DNA from: Morinoia aosen
Lineage: Eukaryota; Arthropoda; Malacostraca; Amphipoda; Talitridae
Direction: 5' to 3'
Length of the DNA stretch: 64,000 nucleotides
Assembly: GCA_030386875.1 (NCBI GenBank)
Contig: CM059559.1
Location: 69,640,392 to 69,704,391, forward strand
Shown here: piece after piece, positions 20,371 through 32,788 of the stretch
Layout: every line of letters begins with the position of its first letter
Numbering within the stretch: the stretch's first letter is position 1
Position numbers and translations under genes: made by a program
The notes under the pieces: model-generated
Seen by the model: only the letters and a program-made list of their open reading frames with translations
Told to the model about the DNA's origin: nothing
Database searches by the model: none

Positions 20371-22222
20371 TATATGCTTTTAAAAAATCTTGCCGCAAAT
20401 AAGCATGTTGTAGTGACCAAACCAGATAAGGGCCGTGATGTTGTGTTGATAGACTAAGCAAAGTACATAGAAAGTATGAACAATGTCCTCTCCGGTGATA
20501 GCAAGTTTCAGGAAATTGTAGAGCCCATTCATAAATTCTCCATGCATGTCGGGGATAAGATCAATAATTTTTTGTAACGGTTAAAGAATAAGGGATCCAT
20601 ATCTCCTGACGACTACAATAAGCTACGTGCAACCGGGTCCGGTCCTGGTACTCTTTACGGCCTACCTAAAATCCACAAGTCGGATTTTGCCACAAGGTTT
20701 CAGTTTAGCCCAATTTTTGCCTCCTTGAATACTCCCAGTTTTAATCTTGCCAAAATTTTTATTCCAATTCTGAAACCTTTTACTACAAATTGTTTTACTG
20801 TAGACAACTCAAAAGCATTTGTAGATAGTTTGAGTAGTTTTAATAACGCTGATGGGTTGTTCATGGCATCCTTTAATGTAGAAAACTTGTTTACCAATGT
20901 TCCTTTGCTGGAAACTATAGAAATCTGCTTGATTAAATTATTTGAAAATCATCAAACTTTCATGGGGCTCTCTCGTAGTATTGTTGAAAAGTTGCTAAAT
21001 TAGCTGTCTGTAATTTTTTTTTCATTTTCAATGGAAAATCTTATAAGCAAGTTGATGGGTTGGGCATGGGCTTACCTCTAGGCCCGACGTTCGCTAATAT
21101 ATTTCTGTATCACCATGAACAAAACTGATTAAAAGAATGTCCTACTGTTTTTAGGCCTGCATTTTACAAGCGGAATGTTGATGACAACTATGTTTTGTTC
21201 AGAGATGAGGCTCATGCTGAACTCTTCCTCCAAACCTAAATTCTCGTCATAGCAGTATTAGATTTATTGGGGAAGATGAAGACAACGATAGATTCCCATT
21301 TCTTGATGCTTGTGTGAAGAGAGTTGGCAATACTTTTCAGTGCTCTGTTTTCCGAAAGAAAACTTTTTCTGGCCTTGGGTCTAGCTTTTTTGTATTTTGT
21401 TCATACAATTTTAAGGTTTGCGTACTTTCGTCCATTCGTACTCTCGTTCATAGAGCATTTAATGTGTGTTCTAACTTTTAATACTTACAAAAAAAAAACC
21501 GATTTTCAACGACGGCATTTTGCCAAAGACAGATTTCCTTCTTCTGTTGTTGACAGGCATATTAATAAATTTTTGTCAAAATTTATGATAACTCCCAATC
21601 TGTTCAACCTTGGGCTCAACAAGTTTCCTTTGTGAAGTTGCCGTATTTTAGAAATCAGTCATTGAAACTAAGCGAGGATGTTAAATCCCTTTTTAACAAG
21701 TTTTTTCCGATGCTCAACATTCAAATGATTCTAGTCAATAATTTTTCAATTGGTTCTCTATTCCGTTTCAAAGACACACTGCGACTCTCACTGTGCTCGT
21801 CTCTAGTGTACCAATACAGTTGTTCACGTCGTGAATCACGGTACGTTGGTTCTACCTGCCGTACACTGATGACTAGAGTTTCCGAGCACGCTGGGCGAAG
21901 TTGTAGAACTGGTCTTCCTCTTGGATCCCCCCCACTGTCCTCCGTGATATCTCATGTAGAAGAGTGCAATGTTCTGGTCTCACTAAACGATTTTAAAATC
22001 TTGGCTGGTACCTCTTACAGAACAAATATGCGCATTCTCGAATCTTTGCATATTTACAAAATGAAACCTACTCTGAATGACACCCAAAGGGCTTTCCCGT
22101 TTCATGTGGCCAGCAAGCAAATAGTTCGGTTACTCAGTTTTTTCTTTACGTTTTATTTTTTTACCGTTGTTCTTGTTTCTTCAAAGTTTAAACTTTTTAG
22201 AAATACTTCGTTAGTGATTTAA

Positions 22223-22428
22223 TTCTTCCTCTTTTGGTTTTGTTTCACAGAGATTTTCGGCGAAGATATGCAATTTGTCCGAAACGTTCAGTTTTATTTG
22301 ATCATTTTCAATAAAAATGATTCTACGTACAACGATTTTTGCCTTGCTTTTTATACCTGAAAGTCTTTGAAACATCCTCCGATGATTTCTTCGTGGAAAA
22401 ATCGATCCGGCTTCAGCAGTGTCAACAA
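22223..22428 (+). repeat. Penelope-like 3' untranslated end
   Basis: Follows the GIY-YIG frame; 22223-22345 matches 7921-8060 in reverse. The last part (GAAAAATCGATCCGGCTTCA, then GCAGTG) recurs at 45235-45290 in reverse, defining the 3' end of the element. Confidence 0.65.
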
Positions 22429-22621
22429 AACAGAGGCTGAACCGCTCCGGTGGGTGGATCGTTTCTAAGTGGCTGACTGAGCCTTCGATGTCGATGATTT
22501 CATCAACTTTCATGGTAGGCACGCTGCCAGCATGATAAGGGATGATGATAAGCTGGAAAGCAGCTCCTTCATCGCGCAGAACACTTACTCTGTTCACTAC
22601 AAGAAGAGTTCCGGTATTTAG
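22429..22621 (+). pseudogene. Decayed copy of C-type-lectin-like exon
   Basis: The plus-strand translation reads TEAEPLRWVDR, then FDVDDFINF, RDDDKLE and NTYSV, matching the minus-strand exon at 44928-45184 (PLRWADR, FDVDDFINF, RDDDKLK, HTYSV). Stops occur inside (after WVDRF and VAD), and the final conserved cysteine is replaced (YSVHYKK versus YSVLCKL). The Penelope 3' end joins directly inside the exon sequence. It is a dead duplicate of the host exon, in opposite orientation and 22 kb away. Confidence 0.7.
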
Positions 22622-22985
22622 TAAATTGTTTGAATTCAGTTCAAAGTTTATCACTACCCCTAATGCTAATCAGCAAACGTTGTACGAACTTAATTATTTC
22701 AGAACTTAATGGGGATACATTCTGTGAGATGTACTCGCAAGTGTGATGCTTTCCAGTGGCCGCGGTTGTTCTGATCCTGTTGCCGCACTTGCCCTTTACC
22801 TGCTGTCTCACTTGTCCTGTGCCTGCTGTCTCACACTCTTATCCTCAGACGAAACCCGACAAAGATACGCAATATGTGTTGATGGCAGTGTATGAAACGT
22901 TCTTCTCTTGCATCAGAGAGAGTATCGAAGTGTGGAACTGTTAGTAAGATAAAATGATGGCGCTGCTGCGAAGATTTGTGGAAAC

Positions 22986-23517
22986 TTGACCCTTTGAGTA
23001 CTGACGGCTACTCTAGTGCCAAGATGACAAGTGTTTCTAGCTTAGAGCATCTAACACAATTTCACGGTAATTTAACTTGTGATTGAATATTTTGAAATAA
23101 AAATAAAATTAGGGAAGATAATAGCATTCGTGAAACTATTTTTAGGCATTCCTGAAGCCTTCTCACGTAAATTACAGTTGATTACCTCAAAGTCCACACC
23201 ACAGGGTCTCTGCAACATTATCAATAACTTTTCTATTCAACTTGAGCTAGTTTTTTCCAGGCTTTAGTTTTCTGATAAAATTGGGCAAAACTTGTAAATG
23301 ATTAATTCGAAAACTTTATTTGCAATATAAAAAATTTCTCTATCCAAGCGTAGAACTTTAAAGATTCCGAATTTCTAAATTAAAATAAAAAAGAAGGTGC
23401 TTGCTTATTGAGCGAAAAACACCCACACTAGGGCAATTTCATTGATATTTCAGGGTACAACTTTTTTCCCCGAAAATTTTGTCGTAACCCCTTGAATGTT
23501 CGTACTCAAAGAGTTAA
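22986..23517. mobile_element. TTAA-type MITE #3 (piggyBac-like ends)
   Basis: Left CCCTTTGAGTACTGACGGCTAC (first 12 bases decisive) and right, reverse-complemented, CTCTTTGAGTACGAAC. The right flank is TTAA (23514-23517) and the left flank TTGA (22986-22989), one change from TTAA. About 530 bp, no coding capacity. CCCTTTGAG ends with TTAA duplication are recalled for piggyBac-derived MITEs. Confidence 0.6.
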
Positions 23518-24072
23518 GGGCTACCTCATGGAAGCTCAAATGTTTCATTAAATATTATTGTTTTTGAAGCTCTGCCAGTTCAGCTTGTGTTCCTTCAAGA
23601 GCTCAAGCTCTTAAAATACACACAAATAACTAAACCATTCCCGAAGTTTGAATCCATCTGAACGACAATTTTCCTCAGCAGTCATTTGATTCACGGGTCG
23701 GCAAGCCTTAGCTTTGACCGACATACAATGCGTGACCGGCAAGTGACGAGGATCGTCTGGTCGAGAGCAAGATGATGACAATTTAAGCTTACTTATCATT
23801 TGATTGACGTTGATTTTCTTGTGGAAATATTTTGTCTTACTCATGTATGTCCCCAGATGTATATAAACATTGACTGCTTTTCATAGTAACCCTAAAACCA
23901 AAAGCTTATACATTGGGATGTTATCCCACAGAGCCTCTCAGCCTGGATTACTCATGCAGTAGCGGTGGTACTTGAATGAAACTTATTATAATACTAATAA
24001 CTATTAGTATGATCTTATCTTCTGAGCGGTAATATTAATTTTCAATGCATATCACGGGACCTTAGGATTGTG
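23518..24072. other. Intergenic, nothing recognised
   Basis: Short frames only; no repeat partner found in the window. Confidence 0.4.
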
Positions 24073-25413
24073 CAGGGTGTTTTCTCAATACGGGACCCGA
24101 AATCTATGGTAAATTTTGATACAATGAGCAGAAATTTGAAAACAAAACAGCAGTAGAATCTTGAGATTTATATCTTTTATTTGGACTAATTTTTAAAGAT
24201 GTTCGCATGCTTCTCGTTGTAGCACTGGTGAGAGTGAGACCGATCAATCTTATTTCTGAGATGATGTCATCCTTGAGTTGAGTCAGATCCGTCGGTTTGT
24301 CACGATAAACCCATGCCTTTAGATATCCCCACAAGAAAAAATCCAATAGGAATAGATCAGGAGACCTTGCAGGCCATTCAGTGTCACCGAATCTTGAAAT
24401 CAGCTCTCCAGGAAACTGGTTACGCAGAATGCCCATGTTATCTCTTGTGGTATGGGACGTGCCCCGTCCTACTGAAAGTTGAGATTTCCAATATTCATGG
24501 TGTTCATTGCAAGAATTAAGGTGTTAAGCATGTCTTGGCATCGCTGACCGTTAAGAGTCACAGCTTGGTCAATGTTGTCCTCAAAGAAATAGGGACCAAT
24601 AATGTAATTATCAATGTAACTGCACCAAACAGTTACACTTTCTGAAGGAAGTGGAGTTTCCATTATCTCCGTAGGATTTTCAATAGCCCAAAATCTCGTG
24701 TTCTGTTTGTTTAAACATCCGTTCAAACTGAAATGAGCTTCGTCCGACATAAATAAACTTTTAACAAATTCAGGGTCCTCTTCCTCCTTCTCCAAGCATC
24801 ACCCACAAAAATTCTTCCATCATTCAAAATCAGTTACCTGTAACTTTTGACAAATTTGAACTTTATACTCATGTAGTGACAACTTTTTCTACAAAATCTT
24901 CTGAACAGAACAATGACTCATTCATAACTGTTGTGCCAGATGCCTAAGACTGATGCTGGGGCTCCTTTCCACAATCTCCTTGGATTTTTCAACATTCAGT
25001 CCGACAGTAACGTGGCAGGGTCGTATTTTCTGTTTTTTCTTCGCCAGATTCCCACAATTTGCTAAATTTCTTACGCATCTGTAAATGAATTTTTTTGACG
25101 GAGAACTTCATGGGTTATAATCACTCTTGAAATTTAGCTTGGCTATGGCAATGCTCTTTCCATTAGAGAAGTATGCAGTGCTTATGAATGCTAATTGTTT
25201 CTTTGTCCTGTTCGTCATCTTGGCGGCAGTTTCAAAGCAGGAAGAATTTAACTGTGTCCTCTGATTCTGATTTTGACTGTTGTATCATGAATACGTAGGT
25301 ATCAAATAAAAGATATAAACCGCAGGATTCTATTTCCGTTTTGTTTTCAAAAATCCATTTATTGTTTAAAAGTTATTGAAGATTTTGTCTGGTCCAATAT
25401 TTAAAAAAAACTG
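24073..25413. mobile_element. Decayed mariner-like element #2
   Basis: The left end CAGGGTGTTTTCTC matches the right end only loosely at the tip (reverse complement CAGTTTTTTTTAAA). Further in, the arms agree well: TTGAAAACAAAAC, TAGAATC, TTTATATCTTTTATTTG at 24135-24185 pair with 25295-25355. The right side is followed by TA; the left target is altered. Encodes a broken minus-strand transposase. Confidence 0.75.
24104..25230 (-). pseudogene. Mariner-like transposase #2, heavily broken
   Basis: Minus-strand fragments read from about 25230: MTNRTKKQLAFISTAYFSNG at the N-terminus, KSLFMSDEAHFSLNG (first catalytic Asp) near 24750, ESVTVWCSYIDNYIIGPYFF near 24600-24650, and WPARSPDLFLLDFFLWGYLK near 24310-24370. 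Stops occur near 25115, 24950, 24820 and 24790. Between 24440 and 24470 the frame shifts, and the second catalytic Asp region (QDGAP-type) is not readable. Same superfamily as element #1 but a different, older subfamily. Confidence 0.82.
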
Positions 25414-25960
25414 TATATATAAATTTTTATCCGCCATGATCAAGTTATATTTATTACTCCGAAAAATGCAAGGAACGTGCTGGATGAATGAATTCCAGTA
25501 AATGCTGAGGGTAAATTTTCTCATTATATAACCACTCTGTGCGTAAGAGCACAACAATCATGCATAATAATAAAACCAAAACAAATACTCAACGTCAAGA
25601 ATACTTCGACCGAAGAGAGTTCAAGGCAGCCGGTTCTTAAAAATGTCTTCGACATCTTATACTTTGACATTAGTCCTACGTCATCCAAATGGTAAATGGA
25701 TGGCGTGGCAAATAAATGCAAACTAATGGTCTAACAACTATGCTACCTATAAGCTAACTGCTGCTATAAGTAGGATTGCCAGCATGGCCTTTTTTGCCCG
25801 CTTGGCCTTTTTTTTTGCTTGGCCTTGGCCTCATGATCATCGTGACAGTAACAGCTCTACTACTTTCGGATATTTACTTGACTTCGTTTGGAGAGTGGCC
25901 TTGGCCAACTTTGGTGCTCAAAGAGACAGCGGGTAATATTCTCGTTTCAACCCAATTGGT
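25414..25960. other. Spacer before LINE copy 1
   Basis: No recognised gene. 25780-25830 is rich in GGCCTT/TTTGGC runs. The 5' leader of the LINE probably begins between 25930 and 26020, because GGTGAGAGAGCCTTTCTTTA (26000-26020) resembles the same position in copy 2 (31059-31080). Confidence 0.4.
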
Positions 25961-26052
25961 TGATATTGTGGAGCGCGACTGGGGGCGTCAGCCCCTGGGG
26001 GTGAGAGAGCCTTTCTTTATTTCGTGTTTTTCTTTTCTATTTTTTCTCTTGA

Positions 26053-27760
26053 TTGGGACAGCTCGTTTGTATGGCCCAACTCGCCGCACGGGAGAGGCCC
26101 CCTTGGTCGAGCGGGTCCACCCGATTTCCAAGGGGACTCTCCCAAACCGGTCCCTCCCTGCAGTCACTACCGGAAACTCAATACTACAAAAAACCGCAAA
26201 CATCCACCTATCGGGTCCAACTCAAACGCATAGACCCAACACTAAATGTAAAACGACAGAAAGTATTCCAAACAGCTTTTTCAGTACTGGATGCACCCCT
26301 GATCCGACTTACAGACACAAAACTTGGATACTATGCAGTTACCGATGACCCAGCAGCGTAGACAAATTAACATCAACAAAAGCACAAGAGGAACTCAGAA
26401 AAATAAACCTACAACCCATAATAAAACCTGACCTCAGAGCCGAAAGATCCATCTTTGTACGCCAAATCGACAAATACATTGGAGAGAAACCACCAGCTGA
26501 AATCAAACAGGGAATTCAAAGGCTACAACCATGGTTCCGGATATCAGAAGTCATAAAGATAAAAGATTACACACACGTCATCAAAATAAACACTAAAGAC
26601 CCAACCATAACGCAGAAAGTACTACGAGACGGATTCCTTATGTTCAATACTAAAATAACACCTCACCAATGCCAAGAAGAGAAATTTACTCACGTTCTCA
26701 TATGTTATAAATGCTATCAACTGGAAGACCACGCAACCCATCAGTGCCAAAGTAACACCGCAGTCTGCTCAGAATGTGGAGATTCAGGCCACCTATACAC
26801 ACAATGCCAGAATAGTCACAAAAAATGTCTAAATTGTTCAGGTCCTCATAGGACCCTCGCAGCTGCATGCCCTGTACGCAAGAAAGCCATAAAAGACAAG
26901 GAAGAGAGAATCACAAAACAGGAACAGGAAAAAACACAACAAACCTACTCTCAAATAGCAAAAACAGCAATCAAAGAATCAGCAATTCCGAAACATAGCC
27001 TCACCCTGACAAACAATATCCAAATTAAACTGTTAGCCTTGATATTAGAGGCACATATTGCAAGCCTGGCAGGGAAAGAAGGATTCGCAGCATTACTTTC
27101 CAGAAACCTAAAACTCAACTATAAGATGCAAAGTTCGAAGACCGAGATACCAACGCAATTTTCAACTTTTTCTATTCCCACACACCGCATCAAGAATATC
27201 ACATGGAACAACAAAGCGAAGAATCATCAAATAATGACACTAATTCAGAAACCGACATGGAAGAGGAAATGGAATCAGAAGTGGAAGATGAACCATCAAC
27301 AAGACCAAAAATTCAACCACAGACTACAAGCCAAATTCAACCCCAACCACAGTCCGAGATAACGTCAGAACCAATTTCAGCAGAGCAAGACCTACATGAT
27401 ACAGAGACACTAACAGACCCTCGAATCAAAAGAAAAATAAGTGACCAAGGAGTACTACCGGAAAGAGAGAGAGAACATTCAGAACAGATTCCAATTCCAG
27501 TTCAAATATACCGTAACGCCGCTGATTGACTGCCAGTCCCTCCGAACCCTTCCCAAAGGTGGTTCATTAACGAGCTGAACAAAAAAGAATTCGGACTGAA
27601 ATTCACTGTACAAGACACGGACTCAAGAAAAATTATGGAAATGATAAAAAATGACCGACTCAAATTAACAGGAACAAAAATTCACGCTCTAAATCATGAA
27701 AAATTCACCAGACTCCCTAAACACTCATCTACAAGCACAGCAAAGAAATCAAAACCGTAA
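26053..27760 (+). pseudogene. LINE copy 1, ORF1 (nucleic-acid-binding, zinc knuckles)
   Basis: ORF1 of a two-ORF LINE (I/Jockey-type). It begins with an Arg/Pro-rich stretch, then a putative RNA-binding part (RLQPWFRISEVIKIKDYTHV), then three Cys/His knuckles at 26706-26880 (CYKCYQLEDHATHQC, CSECGDSGHLYTQC, CLNCSGPHRTLAAAC). An acidic segment follows (27203-27300), then a tail ending TAA at 27758-27760. Lesions: a one-base loss near 26358, a shift near 27200 and a TGA at 27527. ORF1 proteins of this class package the element RNA. Copy 2 (31125-32786) shows the same order. Confidence 0.85.
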
Positions 27761-27762
27761 TC

Positions 27763-30539
27763 ATGGAACAGATTCAAGAACGAGGATGGATAAACCTAAC
27801 CAGAGAGGCAAGACAGAACAAACTAACGATCGTACAGCACAATGTGAGGAACTGGACTGCACATAAAATAGCACTATCCAACATCTATAACAAAATCTAC
27901 CCAGATATCATTCTAGTAAATGAACACTCAGTCACGGACACAAATATCAAAATATTCAATTATAATACCTTTACAATAAACGTTAAAGCAGAACCAAATG
28001 CGGGAGTAGCCATTGCAGTCACGAAAAACATTGCATTCAGACTAATAGACAACTTTGAATCGGATATGATGGCAATAACGATAGACACAGCTCAAGGACC
28101 TATAACAATAGCAACAGCACACATCCCTCCGAGAACTAATTACATAAACTACATAGATTACAATAGAATATTAAACTTTAATCATCCAGTCTATTTGATA
28201 GCAGATCTCAACGCCAAACACGCAAACCTTGGACATAGTTATGCAAATACCAGAGGCATTGCACTAAATAGACTCATGACTCAGGGCAAATGTATGCACA
28301 TAGGTCCACATTTTCCAATCTTTATTTCACACAATTCCAGCACAGCACCAGATATAGCTCTGATCAATCGCCATGCATATCACAACATAGAATTAAAACC
28401 AGGTCCAAACACTCCCTCTGACCATATACCAATTATTGCAACCATTTCCGCCAGTCCGCTACAAATTCCAATTAGACCGAGGAAATCATTCCACTTTGCA
28501 AATTGGCAACAATAAAAAGAAAGCTTAGCAAATATCACAGTACCTGTAGAACCAAATCCTACATTAGAAGAAATAGACAGCTATCTAGACCAATGGACAT
28601 CAAAAGTACAAAGAGCTACAAATCTCGCTGTACCCACCATTAAACACAGAACCATACCCGGCATAAGACAAAATCACGAAATTCGTCTCCTCCAAATACA
28701 GCTGGAAAACACAGTTCAATATATTCAAGCAGTCGGCCCAAACCCAATCCTATACTCTCGCATGCTCCAACTTCGAAGACAAATTAACCAAAGTTACAGA
28801 GCTGCGTACAACCAAACCTGGAATAAAATCATTAGGAATCTAAATATAGAAGAAGATCCCAAAAAATTCTGGTCGACAATCAAAAGAATGAGCGGAAACA
28901 ACACAAAACAATTCATTCCATATGTACTAAACGAAGGCACTAAGCTAGATACCCCAGAAGAAAAAGAACCATACTTCAGACAACACTGGCAACAAATATT
29001 CACAGAGGAGGACAAAGAAAACTTTAATCAAGATCACATTGACCATATAGAATCACACGTTTCAACCAACCACACCGAAATAGTTCCATACAATACAGGC
29101 GACAAGAGCAGATTTCACGAACTGCGACTTCCACCAATAACATTAGATGAATTCAACAAAACAGTGAGAACAATCAAACAACGAGCTCCTGGACCCACTA
29201 AAATAACAACCGTTCAGATCAAAAATCTCCCAAAAAACATGAAACAATACCTAATCTATATTTTTAATAAAGCCATTTCAGCAGGATATTTTACGGACAA
29301 ACCAAAAATATCAACCATGATCTTTTTGCCAAAACCAAACACATCTCAGCACGACGTACAAAATTACAGACCGATATCATTACTGGACGTACAAGGTAAA
29401 ATACTCGACAAAATATTACAATAGACTTTATGAGGAATTATTAGTACAGGACAAATTGCACACAAAACAACATGGATTCCGAAGGGGACAAGGAACGCAT
29501 ACAACATTAGCAACATTACACGAATCATTGGTTATTCATCTGGCAAGCAGAAACAAGGTCGACATAGTTATGAGGGACATTCCCAAAGCATTCGACAAAG
29601 TCTGGACAGTGAGCCTTAAGTATAAAATTATGCAGTTAAACCTCCCTTCAATATTCACAAAAACATTGTGTGACTTCCTGACAGACAGGTCAGCAAAAAT
29701 TCGCATTGGCAACTCCGTTGGACCACAATTTGAACTACAAACTGGAGTCCCCCAGGGTTCTTGTCTCTCTCAAACTCTGTTTGCATACTACACTCATGAT
29801 ATACCAAATCCCATGCCATACAGCAATTTTGTCAGTTTCGTAGATGACATCACACAAATAATAGCAGTTCCCAACAATTGTAATTATTTAGCCCTCACCA
29901 CTGCACGAGCTATAAAATAGATAAACACATTCGAAAACAACTGGAAAATTAGGACAAATATTAGAAAATCCCAATAGTTCCTATAAGCAGACGTAAAAAA
30001 GGCGACATAATAGTTGAAGAGACTTACTACCCTTATAGCAGTAAAGAGAAGGTTTTGGGACTGAACATCAGCACAACAGGATACAAGTCTCACGTAGAAG
30101 CAAGACAACATATAGCGAGAAGACACCTACAAAATCTACAAAGATTCTCCCACTTATCTAACGCAAACAAGAGCAAACTTTATTTAGCAATAGTAAGAGC
30201 AACACTAATATATCCAATCATTCCAATGCACACCATATCTACAACTGCAATGTCTAAACTACAAAAGATACAGAACAAAGCATTGAGATTCATAACCGGA
30301 ACAGTATGGTCAGACTACAGGACATCTGAATCACTTCACTGACAATGCAACATCCCACCCATCAACATTGTATTACATCGTCAAGCCAACAAAAAATATG
30401 GTCACAACTCCAACAGCTAGAACCCCAACTGTACGATTCCCTAACACTACAACCAGAAACAATACCACACCAACATCCATAGTTCAGAAGTTCAAAACTA
30501 CAAGCATCCTTACAAGGACCACCTCCCATTTTTCTATAG
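27763..30539 (+). pseudogene. LINE copy 1, ORF2 (AP endonuclease and reverse transcriptase)
   Basis: Starts two bases after the ORF1 stop. The endonuclease domain spans 27800-28470: IVQHNVRNW, ILVNEHS, IATAHIPPR, YLIADLNAKHANLGH, PSDHIPI. RT: IFLPKPNTSQHDVQNYRPIS at about 29320-29370, VMRDIPKAFDKVW (first Asp), GVPQGSCLSQTLF, and FVDDI near 29838-29852. The C-terminus resembles copy 2 and ends PPPIFL. No RNase H domain is seen. Lesions: TAA at 28513, a one-base shift near 29415, stops near 29920 and 29975, TGA at 30340, and a shift near 30395. Only a handful of lesions, so relatively young. Confidence 0.88.
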
Positions 30540-30960
30540 AACAAGAAGTATCTCAACACTCGTAAATACTACTTTCTGAGAGAGCCAATTGTTTATCAAA
30601 CACCTCAACTAAATGTTATACGCTGAAGACACCCAATCAATGCATACAAAGCCTTGACAGGTAATGGATTTTGCAATAGCAATACCACCAAAAAAGACCT
30701 AAAAACTCACAAAATAGCTAGTCATGCACGCGAGTTGTGCCTTTACACCCTTCTACTATCCTTTTCCTTTTCGTTTCTTTCCTTTCTTCGGCACACTCTT
30801 GGCCAAACTCTTAATTTCACTCTCTTTATCTCCTCGGTATCGCCACCACCACCACCACCATCACCACCTTTTTTGACAAAGTTACCTCATAGTGACAGTA
30901 TTCAGCAGTGCTCGGAATCTCTCAGCTCTTCTTCTGGAAGCGTTTTTCGTCCTGCCTTGG
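30540..30960 (+). repeat. LINE copy 1 3' untranslated region
   Basis: Contains GCCTTGACAGGT, CGCGAGTTGTG, CTTCTACTATCC, TTCTTCGGCACACTCT and TTTTTTGACAAA in the same order as 40750-40950 after copy 2. A CAC-triplet microsatellite sits at 30840-30870 where copy 2 has GAT triplets. Copy 2 starts directly after it. Confidence 0.65.
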
Positions 30961-31124
30961 TGTTTTTGGAGTAGCGGAGTTTTGGTGAGATATGCTTTTC
31001 ATCGGTAAGCCTTGCTTTTCTTGTGGTGCCTGAGGTGCCTCGAGGCTTGGCCCTAGAGAGGTGAGAGGCTTTCTTTGTTTAGCTTTTTTCTCGTGCTATT
31101 TTTCATATCTCTGGACCGCAAGTC

Positions 31125-32786
31125 GTGTGTATGTTTAATCCTGCCGCACGGGGGAGGCCCCCTTGGCCTGGTGGGTCCACCCGTCAACCAAGGGGACCCT
31201 CCCAAACCGGCCCTCCTACGTTTGCACTTCCGGACAATAGCAGCACATCACAATTCTATAAGAAACCAAAAGCAACCACCTACAGAGTTCAACTAAAAGA
31301 ATTGACCCCTAGAAAGAAGTTCAACGTCAAAGTGTTTTCAGTGCAGCTTTCTCAGAACTGGAAGCACCTCTCATAAGACTTACAGACTATATGCTCGGCT
31401 TCTATGCCGTCACAGACGACCCAAATGCAGTTGACAAGCTCACTTCAACCAATGCTCAGGAAGTTTTCAAGCGCATCAACTTACAGCCTGTAATACCTCC
31501 GAACCTCAGAGCTAAACGTTCCAACTTCGTTAGATAAACAGATACATAGGAGAGAAACAACCATCCGAAATATAACAGGAAATTCAAAGGCTTCAACCAT
31601 GGTTTAAAATTGCCGAAATAATCAAAATTAAGGACTACACCCATGTTATCAAGATAGTAACAACCGATCCTGCCATAGCCCAAAGATTGCTGCGCGACGG
31701 ATTTCTAATGATCAACACCAAGCTGACGACACAATGCCAAGCAGAAAAGTTCACCTACCTTCTAATATGCTAAAAATGTTACAAGATCGAAGAACACGCC
31801 ACCCATCAATGCCCCGCCACTATAACAATTTGTTCAGATTGTGGTGACGTTGGACACTCCTATACACAATGCAAAAACGAGTACAGGAAGTGTTTAAACT
31901 GCGGAGGAGCCCACAGAACTCTTGCTGCCAGCTGCCTGACAAGGAAAAATGCAATTAAGGAAAAGGAACAGAAAATCACCCAACAAGAAAGTGAAGGAAC
32001 ACAGCAAACCTATTCACATATAGCAAGAACCGCAATCAAAGAATCAACAATTCCATAGCTCACACCTACCATTACCAACAACATTCAGATTAAGCTACTC
32101 ACTCTTATCCTTGAAGCTCATATCTCCAGTCTAACGGGAGAATAGAGCTTCGGCTTAATCGGCTGCCTTCTTTCGAGAGAGACTCAAGATCCTTTTTATA
32201 CTTTTTCTGTAATAACTCTGATAATGGATTCCACATGCTACCTAATCAGCAATCAGAACCATCAAGCTCAAGCATGCACTCTGTGGACGAATCAAACAGT
32301 GAGAGCGAACACGAGGAGAAGGAGGGTCATTCGGTGAGGCCGAGGAGCCATTCTCAAATAACCCAACAAGTCATTGCCCATGTTGAACTGGAACATGATC
32401 CAACACCGACAGCAGCAGAAACAGACCCTGAACCACAAACGGACCCACGAATTAAGAGGAAGATAAGCGACCAATTTCCACCTACTGAAAGAGAAAGAGA
32501 ACATTCAGAAACCACACCAGTAACAATTAAAATTTACCGCAGCTCTAGCGACAAACAACGTATTCCTTCGAGCCCAACACAAAAATGGTACATCACCGAG
32601 CTATCAAAGAAGGATATCAGATAAAAATTCACAGTAGAAGACGCAGACTCAAGATAAATACCTGAGATGATCAGAACAGAGAGACTAAAACTCGCAAGCA
32701 CCAAAATACGTATTCTCAACCACGACGAATTTCTACGACTACCCAAACACTCCACAACAGGCACTACAAAAAAATCCAAGCACTAA
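31125..32786 (+). pseudogene. LINE copy 2, ORF1
   Basis: Parallel to copy 1 ORF1. The N-terminal GRPPWPGGSTRQPRGPSQTG stretch is at 31143-31205. Knuckles at 31765-31940 read KCYKIEEHATHQC, CSDCGDVGHSYTQC and CLNCGGAHRTLAASC. The Ser/Glu-rich part is in the open stretch 32235-32624 (DPRIKRKISDQ, as in copy 1), and the tail ends TAA at 32784-32786. More stops than copy 1 (near 31535, 31772, 32056, 32143, 32622, 32655) and several shifts, so it is the older or faster-decaying copy. Confidence 0.82.
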
Positions 32787-32788
32787 CC

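Larger units (their letters stand above)
18413..22222 (+). pseudogene. Penelope-like element, plus copy: RT and GIY-YIG endonuclease
   Basis: Interrupted by a mariner at 18503-20370. Before it, the frame reads YYYNFKPFKK; after it VVVTKPDKGR and GTLYGLPKIHKSDFA, typical of the Penelope N-terminal RT. RT motif A is at 20870-20910 as SFNVENLFTNVP, with Asn where Asp is expected. Motif B (GMGLPLGPTFANIF) is near 21065-21105 and motif C (RNVDDNYVLF) near 21172-21200. The C-terminal GIY-YIG nuclease (YQYSCSRRESRYVGSTCRTL) lies in an open stretch from 21632 to 22222. In-frame stops near 20455, 20575 and 21001 and shifts near 21040, 21240 and 21620 kill it. Confidence 0.88.

Noticed and set aside
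22211-22654. 147-codon minus-strand frame next to the Penelope 3' end
   Set aside because: It is antisense to the lectin-exon copy and the Penelope tail; the plus strand gives the recognisable protein.
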